Origin: Levilactobacillus paucivorans
GTDB lineage: Bacteria > Bacillota > Bacilli > Lactobacillales > Lactobacillaceae
Assembly: GCF_001437125.1 (NCBI RefSeq)
Contig: NZ_JQCA01000004.1
Location: forward strand, 1 to 64,000
Direction of reading: 5' to 3'
Length of the DNA: 64,000 nucleotides
Position 1 is the stretch's first letter. Every line of letters starts with the position of its first letter. Below are positions 24,365 to 33,871 of the stretch, in pieces. The notes under the pieces are model-generated. The model had not been told where the DNA came from, did no database searches, and saw only the letters and a list, made by a program, of their open reading frames with translations. Made by a program: the position numbers and the translations under genes.

Positions 24365-24751
24365 GGTTGGTTCCTCCCCTTTGAAGCGTGATTGAACTGT
24401 CGTAAGCATAGCACAAATGAACGACGGCTACTAAGAGGTTTCTCTCGTCAAAATGTTAAGTTTATCATGTCTAGTCATTGACTGATATTTATTGTTAACT
24501 AATGATTTTAGAATTTAAGAATATGGTAAATACTATTTTTTATAAATTAACGTTATGCAAAATTGTATTCTTACATAAATCATTACCAAGGGGCGCAAAT
24601 TGCCCGTTTAGCAGCGTTACCCGCTGATTTTATTTTGGGATAAAGTGGCTAAAAAATACCCTTGTTGCTGCATCCATTTGGCCCTATCATGCACTCGAGT
24701 AGCCAAGCAAATGACCACTCTGATAACTTCATTTCGTGGGGAGGATTTATT

Positions 24752-25372
24752 ATGAAGAAAATCATGGGGTATGTCTTAGGGTTAGTTGCGACCTTAGGTG
24801 CCGCTGGTGCGATTGCAACCACTGCGAACGCTGACGGGAGTAGTGCTGATGCGGATAGCGGTAGTGGTAGTGGGTCGGCAACCACTGCGAGTGCTGTGAC
24901 GCCAGCAACGGGATCTAGTGAAGCTGGGTCGAGCGATGCAAGCTCCGCGGAGTCCGGGCCAAGTGACTCGGTATCGGCTGCGGCGGCTTCAAGTGACGCA
25001 ACTTCCAGTGCCACGAGTTCTACTGGTGAAGTGACACACGTTTGGTTCCGGTGGCCACATTTCTTCGCACGTCACCACGTTGACATGAAGAAGATTATGA
25101 GTGCCGAAGCTAAGATGCGGGGACACGACCACTACTACGATGGTGAACGCATCATCAAGTTCAAGAAGGGCCGGAAGGGTGCTGAAGTCGTTCTTCGTAA
25201 CCGCAGAGGTCGCGAGATCGAACGCTTCAGAGTTCGTCATGACGGTCGTTTTGAAATCAAACTCTCAAAGCGTGAAGCACGGGATCTCCGCAAGGGCGGC
25301 AAGTACTTCACCTTCACTGTCCACGAAAAGGGCTATCGTCCATACACCGTTCGTTACGTTCTTTACAAATAA
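24752..25372 (+). CDS. Secreted protein with Ser/Ala-rich linker and basic C-terminal domain
   Basis: Start ATG at 24752 with GGGGAGG 8 bases upstream. A signal peptide (MKKIMGYVLGLVATLGAAGA, cleavage after ANA) leads into about 75 residues rich in Ser, Ala, Asp and Gly, then a basic domain of about 110 residues with many Arg, Lys and His (RHHVDMKKIM, FKKGRKGAEVVLRNRRGR, KLSKREARDLRKGG). The domain ends in KGYRPYTVRYVLYK. I do not recognise the fold. It may bind wall polymers or nucleic acids outside the cell. Transcribed alone. Confidence 0.75.
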   Translation: MKKIMGYVLGLVATLGAAGAIATTANADGSSADADSGSGSGSATTASAVTPATGSSEAGSSDASSAESGPSDSVSAAAASSDATSSATSSTGEVTHVWFRWPHFFARHHVDMKKIMSAEAKMRGHDHYYDGERIIKFKKGRKGAEVVLRNRRGREIERFRVRHDGRFEIKLSKREARDLRKGGKYFTFTVHEKGYRPYTVRYVLYK

Positions 25373-25451
25373 GATTGTGACGCGGGGTATTTAGTCGAGT
25401 GGTCCGAGGGGGCCGTTAAGCTGAGCTAGACGCCTAGGTCAATCGTTGGCT

Positions 25452-25597
25452 GGGTGTGGTTTGGCGGTAACCTGAAGACACCCGTTGTGCTCGAGTTAGC
25501 GAGCACACGCCACAGGAGGGTGGCGACGGGGATTGAGACCGGAAAACTACCTCCTGTGTTTGGAGAGACCGTGGTGTCGGCTACGGTCTCTTTTTTT
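25452..25597 (+). ncRNA. Candidate small RNA of four consecutive hairpins
   Basis: ORF-free. Hairpin 1: GGGTGT (25452-25457)/ACACCC (25478-25483) around GGTT/AACC. Hairpin 2: GTGCTCG (25487-25493)/CGAGCAC (25500-25506). Hairpin 3: CACAGGAGG (25511-25519)/CCTCCTGTG (25550-25558), which holds both a Shine-Dalgarno and an anti-Shine-Dalgarno sequence. Hairpin 4 is the terminator. The 5' end could be earlier, near 25380. No promoter is clear, so it could also be the 3' part of the preceding mRNA. Confidence 0.5.
25564..25597 (+). terminator. Terminator at the end of the hairpin RNA
   Basis: AGAGACCGT (25564-25572) pairs perfectly with ACGGTCTCT (25583-25591), followed by seven Ts. Confidence 0.95.
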
Positions 25598-25650
25598 GAC
25601 CTCTACGCCCTAAGTCCATGTAGCTTTGATGATGGTTAAGGGCGTTTAAA

Positions 25651-25817
25651 GCCGCGCCTCACGGGCGTCAGCTAGGGGGCTGGAACGTGGTGGGCACGAC
25701 TTGAAGCCTTTCAAAAAGCGAAAGTCTACAAGCTCGGCCTTGTTGTAACCGGGGAGTGGCACCCCGCTAACAACAACGTCATCACTGAGCCCCCTAGCTG
25801 ACGCCCTCCGGCTGAGA
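25651..25817 (+). repeat. Structured repeat R7 (type 1, + orientation)
   Basis: A perfect 19-bp outer helix (25663-25681 with 25788-25806). Inner helices are CTTG/CAAG enclosing CTTTC/GAAAG, and TTGTTGT/ACAACAA. Core GGAACGTGGTGGGCACGA. It ends with TCCGGCTGA. It faces R8, 285 bases away. Between them lie two inverted repeats, TTTACAA/TTGTAAA (about 25930-25954) and CCCGTCAA/TTGACGGG (about 25990-26042), without any gene. Confidence 0.9.
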
Positions 25818-26101
25818 TTGGTCATCAAGTTTACTGGGTGGGACTGGCGACAAGAGACAGGGGATGACCGTTACCGCTGTGGTGTGGCGTGACCGTTATT
25901 CAAGACGCGTGAGGTTTTCGTTGGATTTTACAATATTAACGACGTTGTAAATAACGTGATAGTCTATGACTTCTCGTTGATGCGTACCTACCCGTCAATT
26001 GATCACTGCCGACAACCTTGATCCCGATAATTACTTGACGGGAAAAACGGGAACAATTGGAGTGTTGCCAGACCTCCTCTGTTTCCAGAGTGGCTAGTAT
26101 T

Positions 26102-26257
26102 AGGCCTGGAGGGAGGTTCCGTACATGCTCAGTGGTGTCGTTCTCGTTGGCCGAGGTTTCTCACTCGGTTTACGAGAAGACCGGCTTTTGAGACGTCCCT
26201 TGGCTCAAAACCGTGTCCACTACGTTCCAGCATGTACGGAACCTCCCGGAAGGCGAG
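26102..26257 (-). repeat. Structured repeat R8 (type 1, - orientation)
   Basis: A perfect 19-bp outer helix (26111-26129 with 26229-26247). On the minus strand the inner helices are TTTTGAG/CTCAAAA and TTCTCGT/ACGAGAA enclosing CCGAG/CTCGG. Convergent partner of R7. Confidence 0.9.
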
Positions 26258-26344
26258 GATTTCTGCAACCAGATCGTTTAGCACCAACTTTATTTGATAT
26301 TTCACTGCAACAACGCAACAGAGAAGAGATAGGGGAGAGGACTC

Positions 26345-27991
26345 ATGATTAAGTGGTTCAGAGACAAACTTCACGAGCGTAATCTGCAGGTACTGGGGCT
26401 ATTTACGGTGATTGGGGCCTTTATCATGACCTTCTGTTCCTATACCTCACCGGCCTTTTATTTCGACACCTCACCCGACAACAATGCCTTCTTCACGGTG
26501 GGGAAGGCCATGATGCATGGCATCGTGCCCTACAAGGACATCTTCGAACAGAAGGGCCCCTATGTTTACCTGTTGCACGGGTTGGCTTATCTGGTGTCGT
26601 CACGAAGTTTCTTATTAATCTTTATTGTCGAAATTATCACGCTAGTCGCCGCGATGTTTCTGGTCTACCGGTTGGCAGGTTTGTTGGGAACCCCGGCACT
26701 CCCAGCTCTATTGACGGGGATCCTGGTACCGAGCCTGTTGCTGTACCACCCCTACTATGATTACGGGGATACGGTGGAATTCTTCACGTTGCCGCTACTG
26801 ATATCGTTGGTTTACTTCATGGTTAAGCTCGACCGGAACCAGCTAAATGGGAGCCGCGGTGGGTATGCCGCACAGGGGGCCATCGTTGGGGTGGTTCTGC
26901 TGTCAAAATATACCCTGCTAGGAGCGTGGATCGTCTTCTACCTCCTGTTGATGGGCCGGCTCGTCGTGACTAAGCGGTGGCGGGAGCTGGGCAAGCTGGT
27001 GGCGTGGAGTGCGATTGGTTTTCTTGCCACCACGTTGCCTTGGCTGATTTACTTCCTGGCGACCGGGTCGTTGGGGGCGTTCATCAACGTTTATGTATTG
27101 TTCAATACCCACGTCTACCTGACTTCATCGGTGGCCTTCTTTGCCAACCTGGTTCAGTCCACGACATTGGTTTCGCAATTCTATCTGAGTAACGTGATTT
27201 TCTTTGGCTTAGGCATTATCGGGACGTTGGTCGTGATGTTTCAACCGGCCATCTTCCACGATCCATTCATGCGGGGGACTTATCTATTAACCAATTTAGG
27301 TGCCGATCTGTTTGCCCTCTATGGCTACCAGGCCAACGCCGTTTATCAGTATTATCAATTGATTTATTTTGCGTTCTTCATTCTGCCCTTCGTTTACCTG
27401 TGTCAGTGGGCGTTTAAACGGGTGCCTTTGCCGACGGGGGATGCGCCGTTTCCGATTCTGGCGACGTTGGTCTTTAGCCTCCTACTGGTGCTGGGGGTTA
27501 ATAACAATGTGACGAACTCGAAGGTTTTCCCGAATAATTCGGCGATTACCGAGGCTGCGACGACCCGGCCGCAACAGCCCGCTCAGGTGGTCTTTGGCCA
27601 CTTGATGCGAACGGAGACGCCGGCCGATACCAAGCTGACTATGTTGAACTACGGGTCGATTGACATGGGTTTCTATACGGCGTCCGGCGCGGTGCCGAAC
27701 ACCTACTACTTCCAGAATTACAACATTTCGCAGAGTGCGGCGCCCCAGATATTGGCGTCGCAACAGGCCGTTATTCGCGATAAAGACGTCGAGTGGGTCG
27801 TGTTGAATACGCCAGTAGGCAAGACCGTTAAACAGTGGCCTGGCGTGGCCGGTCGGATCAGCAGTGGTGATTTGAATCCCGGCACGGCCAAGATGTCTAA
27901 GATGCTCCTCAAACGATACCGGCCCGTGGCCCAGCATTCCCAGATCTTTGAAGGGGTGAACGAAACCTATTGGCTGTTCAAACGCCGGTAG
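26345..27991 (+). CDS. Multi-pass membrane glycosyltransferase-like protein (GT39/ArnT type)
   Basis: A 548-aa polytopic protein with about 10-12 hydrophobic segments and a soluble C-terminal domain of about 140 residues. The first outside loop (FDTSPDNNAFFTVGKAMMHG, then VPYKDIFEQKGPYVY) has the Asp that GT-C enzymes use, and the K-D-x-F-E-x-K-G-P motif typical of bacterial GT39 proteins. Such enzymes move a sugar from a polyprenyl-phosphate carrier to a wall polymer, lipid or protein. ATG at 26345 with GGGGAGAGG upstream. Single gene after R8; the acceptor is unknown. Confidence 0.75.
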   Translation: MIKWFRDKLHERNLQVLGLFTVIGAFIMTFCSYTSPAFYFDTSPDNNAFFTVGKAMMHGIVPYKDIFEQKGPYVYLLHGLAYLVSSRSFLLIFIVEIITLVAAMFLVYRLAGLLGTPALPALLTGILVPSLLLYHPYYDYGDTVEFFTLPLLISLVYFMVKLDRNQLNGSRGGYAAQGAIVGVVLLSKYTLLGAWIVFYLLLMGRLVVTKRWRELGKLVAWSAIGFLATTLPWLIYFLATGSLGAFINVYVLFNTHVYLTSSVAFFANLVQSTTLVSQFYLSNVIFFGLGIIGTLVVMFQPAIFHDPFMRGTYLLTNLGADLFALYGYQANAVYQYYQLIYFAFFILPFVYLCQWAFKRVPLPTGDAPFPILATLVFSLLLVLGVNNNVTNSKVFPNNSAITEAATTRPQQPAQVVFGHLMRTETPADTKLTMLNYGSIDMGFYTASGAVPNTYYFQNYNISQSAAPQILASQQAVIRDKDVEWVVLNTPVGKTVKQWPGVAGRISSGDLNPGTAKMSKMLLKRYRPVAQHSQIFEGVNETYWLFKRR

Positions 27992-28040
27992 GCATTTAAC
28001 AGGAGACGCAAAGAGAACTATGATAGTTCAATGAGAGTCC

Positions 28041-28069
28041 TTGACCTGAGTGACCTAGACTGGTAAATT
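28041..28069 (+). promoter_or_regulatory. SigA promoter of guaB
   Basis: TTGACC (28041-28046), 17 bases, TAAATT (28064-28069). It gives a leader of about 60 bases. Confidence 0.7.
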
Positions 28070-28118
28070 TAGAAACAATATCTCCCAGGATTCCTAACCG
28101 AGCCTGAGACTAAATTAA

Positions 28119-29276
<1,158 letters not shown>

Positions 29277-29287
29277 CTTGTTTTATG

Positions 29288-29325
29288 GGAATCAGTTCAC
29301 TTGTTGAGCTGGTTCCTTTTCTTTT
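29288..29325 (+). terminator. Terminator of guaB
   Basis: GGAATCAG pairs with CTGGTTCC (one wobble), followed by TTTTCTTTT. Confidence 0.85.
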
Positions 29326-29340
29326 GGATGAAGATTGGGC

Positions 29341-29522
29341 CGCCGCAGGTGGCCAAGGGTTCCGTCCTGTGGGGCACGGGTAAAGCCTGAAAGGCGGTCT
29401 TCACCCTCGCTTTAAGCCTCACCAAAAGCGTGAGTCTTAAAGTCGTCCCAGGCTGTAGGGCCGGAAATCCACCGACCAAACAGCCTCGACACGGGACTCC
29501 ACCCTTGGCCACCTGGGGCTAG
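29341..29522 (+). repeat. Structured repeat R9 (type 2, + orientation)
   Basis: A perfect 15-bp outer helix (29346-29360 with 29501-29515). Internal hairpins: GGGTaAAG/CTTcACCC, CTTTAAG/CTTAAAG enclosing CTCAC/GTGAG, and AGGCTGT/ACAGCCT enclosing CCGG-type pairs. The same three-hairpin layout as R5, with different base pairs in every helix. It faces R10. The 188 bases between R9 and R10 hold no gene. Confidence 0.9.
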
Positions 29523-29711
29523 AGCTGGTCTTTGAAGGCGAAGCTCGCTGGGAGATCGGAGCTCGTAAACCTATTTGAGGAAGCTGGGTGATTTCGTCAT
29601 GTTGTTGAGGAATTGGTTTTTCTGGGGATGGGTAATGCAAAGGATACTTGGACACGACAACTTGAGACTTCGAAGCCAGACCACCAGAGTCTCCATAACG
29701 CTCCGTGTTGC

Positions 29712-29864
29712 GCAACCTCTCGGCTGACAGGGCTCAGGTGTGTCGTTAGTCTTGGCTGGGTGGTCTTTCCGGCCTAGACTAAGGCCGAGCTTGTAGACTT
29801 TCGAGCTTTGAAAGGCTTCAAGTCGTGCCCACCCCGTTCCAGTCCCTGTCAGCCGGGAGGTTGC
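29712..29864 (-). repeat. Structured repeat R10 (type 1, - orientation)
   Basis: The outer helix is GCAACCTC (29712-29719) with GAGGTTGC (29857-29864), continued by CGGCTGACAGGG (29721-29732) with CCCTGTCAGCCG (29844-29855). On the minus strand, inner helices are CTTGAAG.CTTTC/GAAAG.CTACAAG (as in R7) and TTAGTCT/AGACTAA (as in R3). Convergent partner of R9. From 29865 to 30161 there is only the promoter region of the next operon (TAGAAT near 30090). Confidence 0.9.
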
Positions 29865-30161
29865 GGGGTCATCGACTAACGTTGCCGATTTAAAACTCAA
29901 AGCACCCTTCGGGCTTGGAAAGAATCTAAGCGTCCCTGCGGGCCACTAGCTTGAAAAGACTTATCGAGGGCTTAAACAACAGGTTGGCGGAGGGCCGGTA
30001 AATAGTGTAAGATTAAGGAATGGTTAAGTGCCTTACGCCCGACTAAAGGTTCGGGTTTTGACGTCGCCTCGCAGGAGAAATTTGCTAGAATAGAAGTAAA
30101 GTACCCTTGGGGGCAGACCGCTAGTGACCTAACCTAGCTGTTAAAGGAGAATAAACCGAAT

Positions 30162-30851
30162 ATGAAAATTTTAGTTGTCGATGATGATAAAGAAATTGCA
30201 CAATTACTCGAAATCTACATTAAAAATGAAGGCTACGAACCTCTGACCGCATACAACGGCAAGGAAGCGCTGACCAAGCTTCACACAACGCCAGACATCG
30301 CCTTGATGATTCTGGATATCATGATGCCTGAAATGAGTGGGATTGAAGTTGTTAAGGAAGTGCGGAAGGACTCGCAGATTCCAATTCTGCTCCTTTCGGC
30401 TAAGACCGGTGACATGGACAAAATTCAAGGGCTAATCACGGGGGCGGACGATTATGTTACCAAGCCATTTAACCCCTTAGAAGTCATGGCCCGAGTGAAG
30501 TCGCTGTTGCGGCGGAGCCAAGACCAAGTGACCGACGATGCCCCGGATATCTTGGATATCGGGACGTTGACGATCAACAAGGATTCTCACGAAGTCAAGA
30601 CGATTGCCGGTAAGACGATCTCCTTGACTGCGCTTGAATTTGGGATCTTGTACCTGTTGGCCAGTCACCCCAACCGGGTCTTCTCAGCCGACGAGATTTT
30701 CGAACGCGTTTGGCGTCAAGAGAGTATCGTGTCGGCCAAGACCGTCATGGTGCACGTGAGCCACTTGCGCGATAAGATTGAGGATGCTACGAATGGTGAG
30801 AAGGTCATTCAAACCGTTTGGGGTGTCGGCTACAAGATCGAGTCACACTAA
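30162..30851 (+). CDS. OmpR-family response regulator (VanR-like)
   Basis: A 229-aa two-domain regulator. Receiver domain 1-115: acidic pocket DDD near residues 7-9, phospho-accepting D in LILDIMMPEMSG (D52 or so), T/S switch in LLLSAK, and the K of YVTKPF. The C-terminal winged helix (about 130-229) ends in HVSHLRDKI and VWGVGYKI. The pattern LLEIYIKNEGY and PFNPLEVMARVKSLLRR is closest to the VanR/PhoP group. Read with the next gene, a histidine kinase, and dacA, it probably controls cell-wall genes. ATG at 30162 with AAAGGAG upstream. Confidence 0.93.
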   Translation: MKILVVDDDKEIAQLLEIYIKNEGYEPLTAYNGKEALTKLHTTPDIALMILDIMMPEMSGIEVVKEVRKDSQIPILLLSAKTGDMDKIQGLITGADDYVTKPFNPLEVMARVKSLLRRSQDQVTDDAPDILDIGTLTINKDSHEVKTIAGKTISLTALEFGILYLLASHPNRVFSADEIFERVWRQESIVSAKTVMVHVSHLRDKIEDATNGEKVIQTVWGVGYKIESH

Positions 30852-30866
30852 TCAAGAAGATCGAGG

Positions 30867-30926
30867 ATGACCATGTTACAGTTTAAAAATTACCGTTTAT
30901 CGGGACACGGGGAGGCTAGACCATGA
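30867..30926 (+). CDS. Possible 19-residue leader ORF overlapping the kinase start
   Basis: ATG at 30867 with GAGG directly upstream reads 19 codons (MTMLQFKNYRLSGHGEARP) and stops at TGA, 30924-30926, which overlaps the ATG of the kinase (ATGA). It could couple translation of the kinase to that of the regulator. It may also be a chance frame. Confidence 0.3.
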   Translation: MTMLQFKNYRLSGHGEARP

Positions 30927-32098
30927 AGCTAACCACCCGGGAGAAGAGTGCGCTCTTCATGGAAGGTGTCGTCACCGTGATTCTCCTGTTGATGCTGAAC
31001 CTGGCATTGCTGGTGCTCATCATCCAGGCCATCGAGAGTAATCCAGGTCTGCGAGACGGGATCTTCATTATTAAACGTTCCGTGATGTTTGGCCCCAACA
31101 ATTTTCAGTTATGGAGTTGGGAGAACCTGTTTATCGGGTTGATGTTGATTGCGGACGCGTTGGTTGTGTGGTGGCGCCTGATTCGGCGTTACCGCCAGAT
31201 GCAGTTGCGCCACATCATTGGCGAGCTCCATTACATTGCCAACGGCCACTTTGACCACCGGATTCCCTTTCGCGTGAGTGGTGACGTTCAACGCGTTGTG
31301 GATTCCGTGAATGCCCTGGTGGATTCCGTGATCAGCTCGATGAATGAAGAGCGGGCGATTGAGAAGTCTAAAGATGAACTGATTACCAACGTGAGCCACG
31401 ATATCCGGACGCCGTTAACGTCGATTATCGGCTATCTGGGGCTCATCGAGGACCAGCAGTATCACAGTGAGGAAGACCTCCTCAAGTACACGCACACGGC
31501 GTTTTTGAAGTCTAAACAGATGAAATCTCTGGTGGATGACCTCTTCGAGTACACCAAGGTCCGCCAGACCGATACGCCGCTCAGTATTACCAAGATTGAC
31601 TTAGCCGCCATGTTGGAACAACTGGCCGCCAGCTTCGAGCTGGAAGGGCAGAAGAAAGCCATGACGGTGGGCGCGTCGAGCACACCGGCCAGCCTGATGA
31701 TGGAGGCCGACCCCGAGAAATTGGTGCGGGTCTTCAATAATCTGGTATCCAATGCTCTGAAATATGGGAATGGCGGTAGTGAGATTAATTTGATTGCCAA
31801 ACAAGTCTCGCCCGACGAATTGGAAGTCCGCGTCACCAACGACGGTCCGAAGATTCCTAAGGCATCCCTGGCCCTCATCTTCGAGCGGTTCTACCGTGTC
31901 GAGGAGTCGCGTTCCAAGGAGACCGGCGGAACCGGGTTAGGTTTGGCCATTGCCCAGAGTATTGTGGCGCTTCACGGCGGCTACATTTACGTGGAGTCGG
32001 ATGACCATCTGACCAGTTTCGTGATTCACTTACCCGTCAAGCATGACCACCCGTTGGCCATTCCTGAACGGTTACGCACAGCAGAAAAGACAAAATAG
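30923..32098 (+). CDS. Membrane sensor histidine kinase (VanS-like)
   Basis: A 391-aa kinase. Two membrane segments (about 12-34 and 60-80) enclose a short outside loop, then a HAMP-like linker, the H-box VSHDIRTPLTSIIG (His near 156), the N-box NLVSNALKYG, and the G-boxes ERFYRVEESR, GGTGLGLAIAQSIV. The short sensor loop suggests detection within the membrane, as in VanS-like and BceS-like kinases. GGGGAGG lies 8 bases before ATG 30923. It partners the response regulator just upstream; dacA follows 53 bases later. Confidence 0.93.
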   Translation: MKLTTREKSALFMEGVVTVILLLMLNLALLVLIIQAIESNPGLRDGIFIIKRSVMFGPNNFQLWSWENLFIGLMLIADALVVWWRLIRRYRQMQLRHIIGELHYIANGHFDHRIPFRVSGDVQRVVDSVNALVDSVISSMNEERAIEKSKDELITNVSHDIRTPLTSIIGYLGLIEDQQYHSEEDLLKYTHTAFLKSKQMKSLVDDLFEYTKVRQTDTPLSITKIDLAAMLEQLAASFELEGQKKAMTVGASSTPASLMMEADPEKLVRVFNNLVSNALKYGNGGSEINLIAKQVSPDELEVRVTNDGPKIPKASLALIFERFYRVEESRSKETGGTGLGLAIAQSIVALHGGYIYVESDDHLTSFVIHLPVKHDHPLAIPERLRTAEKTK

Positions 32099-32151
32099 CA
32101 TCAGCGTCGGCATTGCCGACACTACATAAGATAAGAGGAGTTTTAAATCTC

Positions 32152-33480
32152 ATGAAGAAACAGTTACGGCAAGTTTTGATTGGACTGGTGACGGCGGTGA
32201 CGCTGGTTACCGGTGGGTTAAGTGGTTTGGGTGCCAGCGCACCGGTTGTGGCACAAGCGGCAACCAGTTCGACCAGCACGGTGAACCTACAGGCGAAGGC
32301 CGGGATTGCGGTCGACGCCAAGACGGGTCAGATTTTATACGACAAGAATAGTGATAAGGCCTTACCAGTCGCTTCGATGACCAAGTTGTTGTCAATTTAC
32401 CTGGTGCTCCAGGCGATTCACAGTGGCAAATTAAAGTGGGACAAAAAGATCACCGTCAGCAAGGACGTGGCAAAGGTCGCCAAGGATACCAACTTATCCA
32501 ACGTGCCACTGCGGGCCGGCCACAGCTACACGGTCAAGTCGTTGTACCAGGCTTCCCTGATTTACTCGGCTAACGGGGCCGTTGAAGCCCTCGCGAGTGC
32601 CGTTGCCGGTTCACCACACGCCTTTGTCACCCAGATGAAGGCACAGGCCAAGAAGCTCGGCATGACCAACGTTAAAATTTACAATGCCTGTGGGTTAACT
32701 AACAAGCAAGTCGGTAACTTGGGCTACTCAAACGTGGCGGGTTCTGCCGAAAACGAATGGTCCGCTGCCGATCAAGCTAAATTGGCTGTGGCCTTACTGA
32801 ACAAGTACCCCGAAGTTCTCCAAACCACGAAGATTGATAAGTTGTGGTTTGCGAAGGGCACCCAGGATGCCACGAAGATGGACAACTGGAATTGGATGTT
32901 GAAGGGGCTGACCGCTTCTTACAGCAAGCTTCACGTTGATGGGTTGAAGACAGGGACGTCCGATGCCGCCGGTGCCAACTTTACTGGGACTTCCGATAAT
33001 GATGGCAACCGGATCGTGACGGTGGTGCTGCACGCTTCCCACAAGTCCGAAACTGACCCTGCCCGTTTCCAACAGACGCAGAAGATGATGTCTTACGTCT
33101 ACAATAACTTCAAGACGGTCAGTTACCAGGCCGGCGACCAGATCAAGGGTGCCAAGAGCATCAAGACCAATGACGCCAAGGAAAAGACCGCCAAGACGGT
33201 TCTGGGTCAGGACGTTAAGCTTTGGATCCGCAATGACCAGGTTGCCAGCAACGTTTCCGCTAAGCCACAGTTAAAGGCCAAGCTGGAAAAGAATAAGGCG
33301 CTGGAAGCCCCAGTCAAGAAGGATGCCACGATTGGGACCGCTAATGTTTCCATGAAGGGCGACCAATTAGGCTTCTTGGGCAATACCAAGACGACCAAGG
33401 TGCCACTGAAGGTGACCCAGGCCGTTGAAAAGGCCAATATCTTTGTCCGCATTTGGCGGTCAATTGTTTCACTGTTTTAA
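32152..33480 (+). CDS. dacA: D-alanyl-D-alanine carboxypeptidase (PBP5/DacA type)
   Basis: Trims the last D-Ala from peptidoglycan stem peptides, limiting crosslinking. A signal peptide (cleavage after AQA, about residue 36) leads into the penicillin-binding domain with SMTK (SxxK, about 75-78), SAN (SxN), and KTG in DGLKTGTSDA. A C-terminal PBP5-type beta domain and an amphipathic end (FVRIWRSIVSLF) for membrane docking are present. ATG at 32152 with AGAGGAG 11 bases upstream; the frame is open from TTG 32113. Its position behind the two-component genes suggests shared control. Confidence 0.93.
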   Translation: MKKQLRQVLIGLVTAVTLVTGGLSGLGASAPVVAQAATSSTSTVNLQAKAGIAVDAKTGQILYDKNSDKALPVASMTKLLSIYLVLQAIHSGKLKWDKKITVSKDVAKVAKDTNLSNVPLRAGHSYTVKSLYQASLIYSANGAVEALASAVAGSPHAFVTQMKAQAKKLGMTNVKIYNACGLTNKQVGNLGYSNVAGSAENEWSAADQAKLAVALLNKYPEVLQTTKIDKLWFAKGTQDATKMDNWNWMLKGLTASYSKLHVDGLKTGTSDAAGANFTGTSDNDGNRIVTVVLHASHKSETDPARFQQTQKMMSYVYNNFKTVSYQAGDQIKGAKSIKTNDAKEKTAKTVLGQDVKLWIRNDQVASNVSAKPQLKAKLEKNKALEAPVKKDATIGTANVSMKGDQLGFLGNTKTTKVPLKVTQAVEKANIFVRIWRSIVSLF

Positions 33481-33506
33481 ACCCAGCTAATCCTGAGATA
33501 AGTTTT

Positions 33507-33538
33507 TCGCCGATCCCTACGGGGATGGGCGATTTTTT
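33507..33538 (+). terminator. Terminator of dacA
   Basis: TCGCCGATCCC pairs with GGGGATGGGCGA, followed by six Ts. The next 330 bases hold only the AT-rich promoter region of the YhgE gene (TTGACAAGTCAA palindrome at about 33785, TATAAT near 33815). Confidence 0.9.
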
Positions 33539-33871
33539 CGGGTTGGTAATCGACACTTGTTGCGTTAGATTGAATGAAAAAAAGCTTTCTTTTCCGCTGG
33601 AATGGGTGTTAGCTTTCAGTAAACCAGGTCGGATAAATCCCGATATTACAGACTTTTTAAGGTTAAAGTCTGATGAGTCGGTTCTGTGAAACATTTTCTT
33701 TAGTCGACCGAATTAACCTCAGAAGCCAGTAGTGGCAAGGGATAACACTGATCTGAGGGATTGTCGATGGCCTGTTGCATTTTTGACAAGTCAAGCGTTA
33801 TTGTGCGACTATGTTCTATAATAATTAGCCATTATTTTGAGGAATTTTAAAGGAAAAGGGAGTTGAAACTA

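Noticed and set aside
33453-33689. 78-codon ORF after dacA
   Set aside because: It overlaps the end of dacA and reads through its terminator hairpin.
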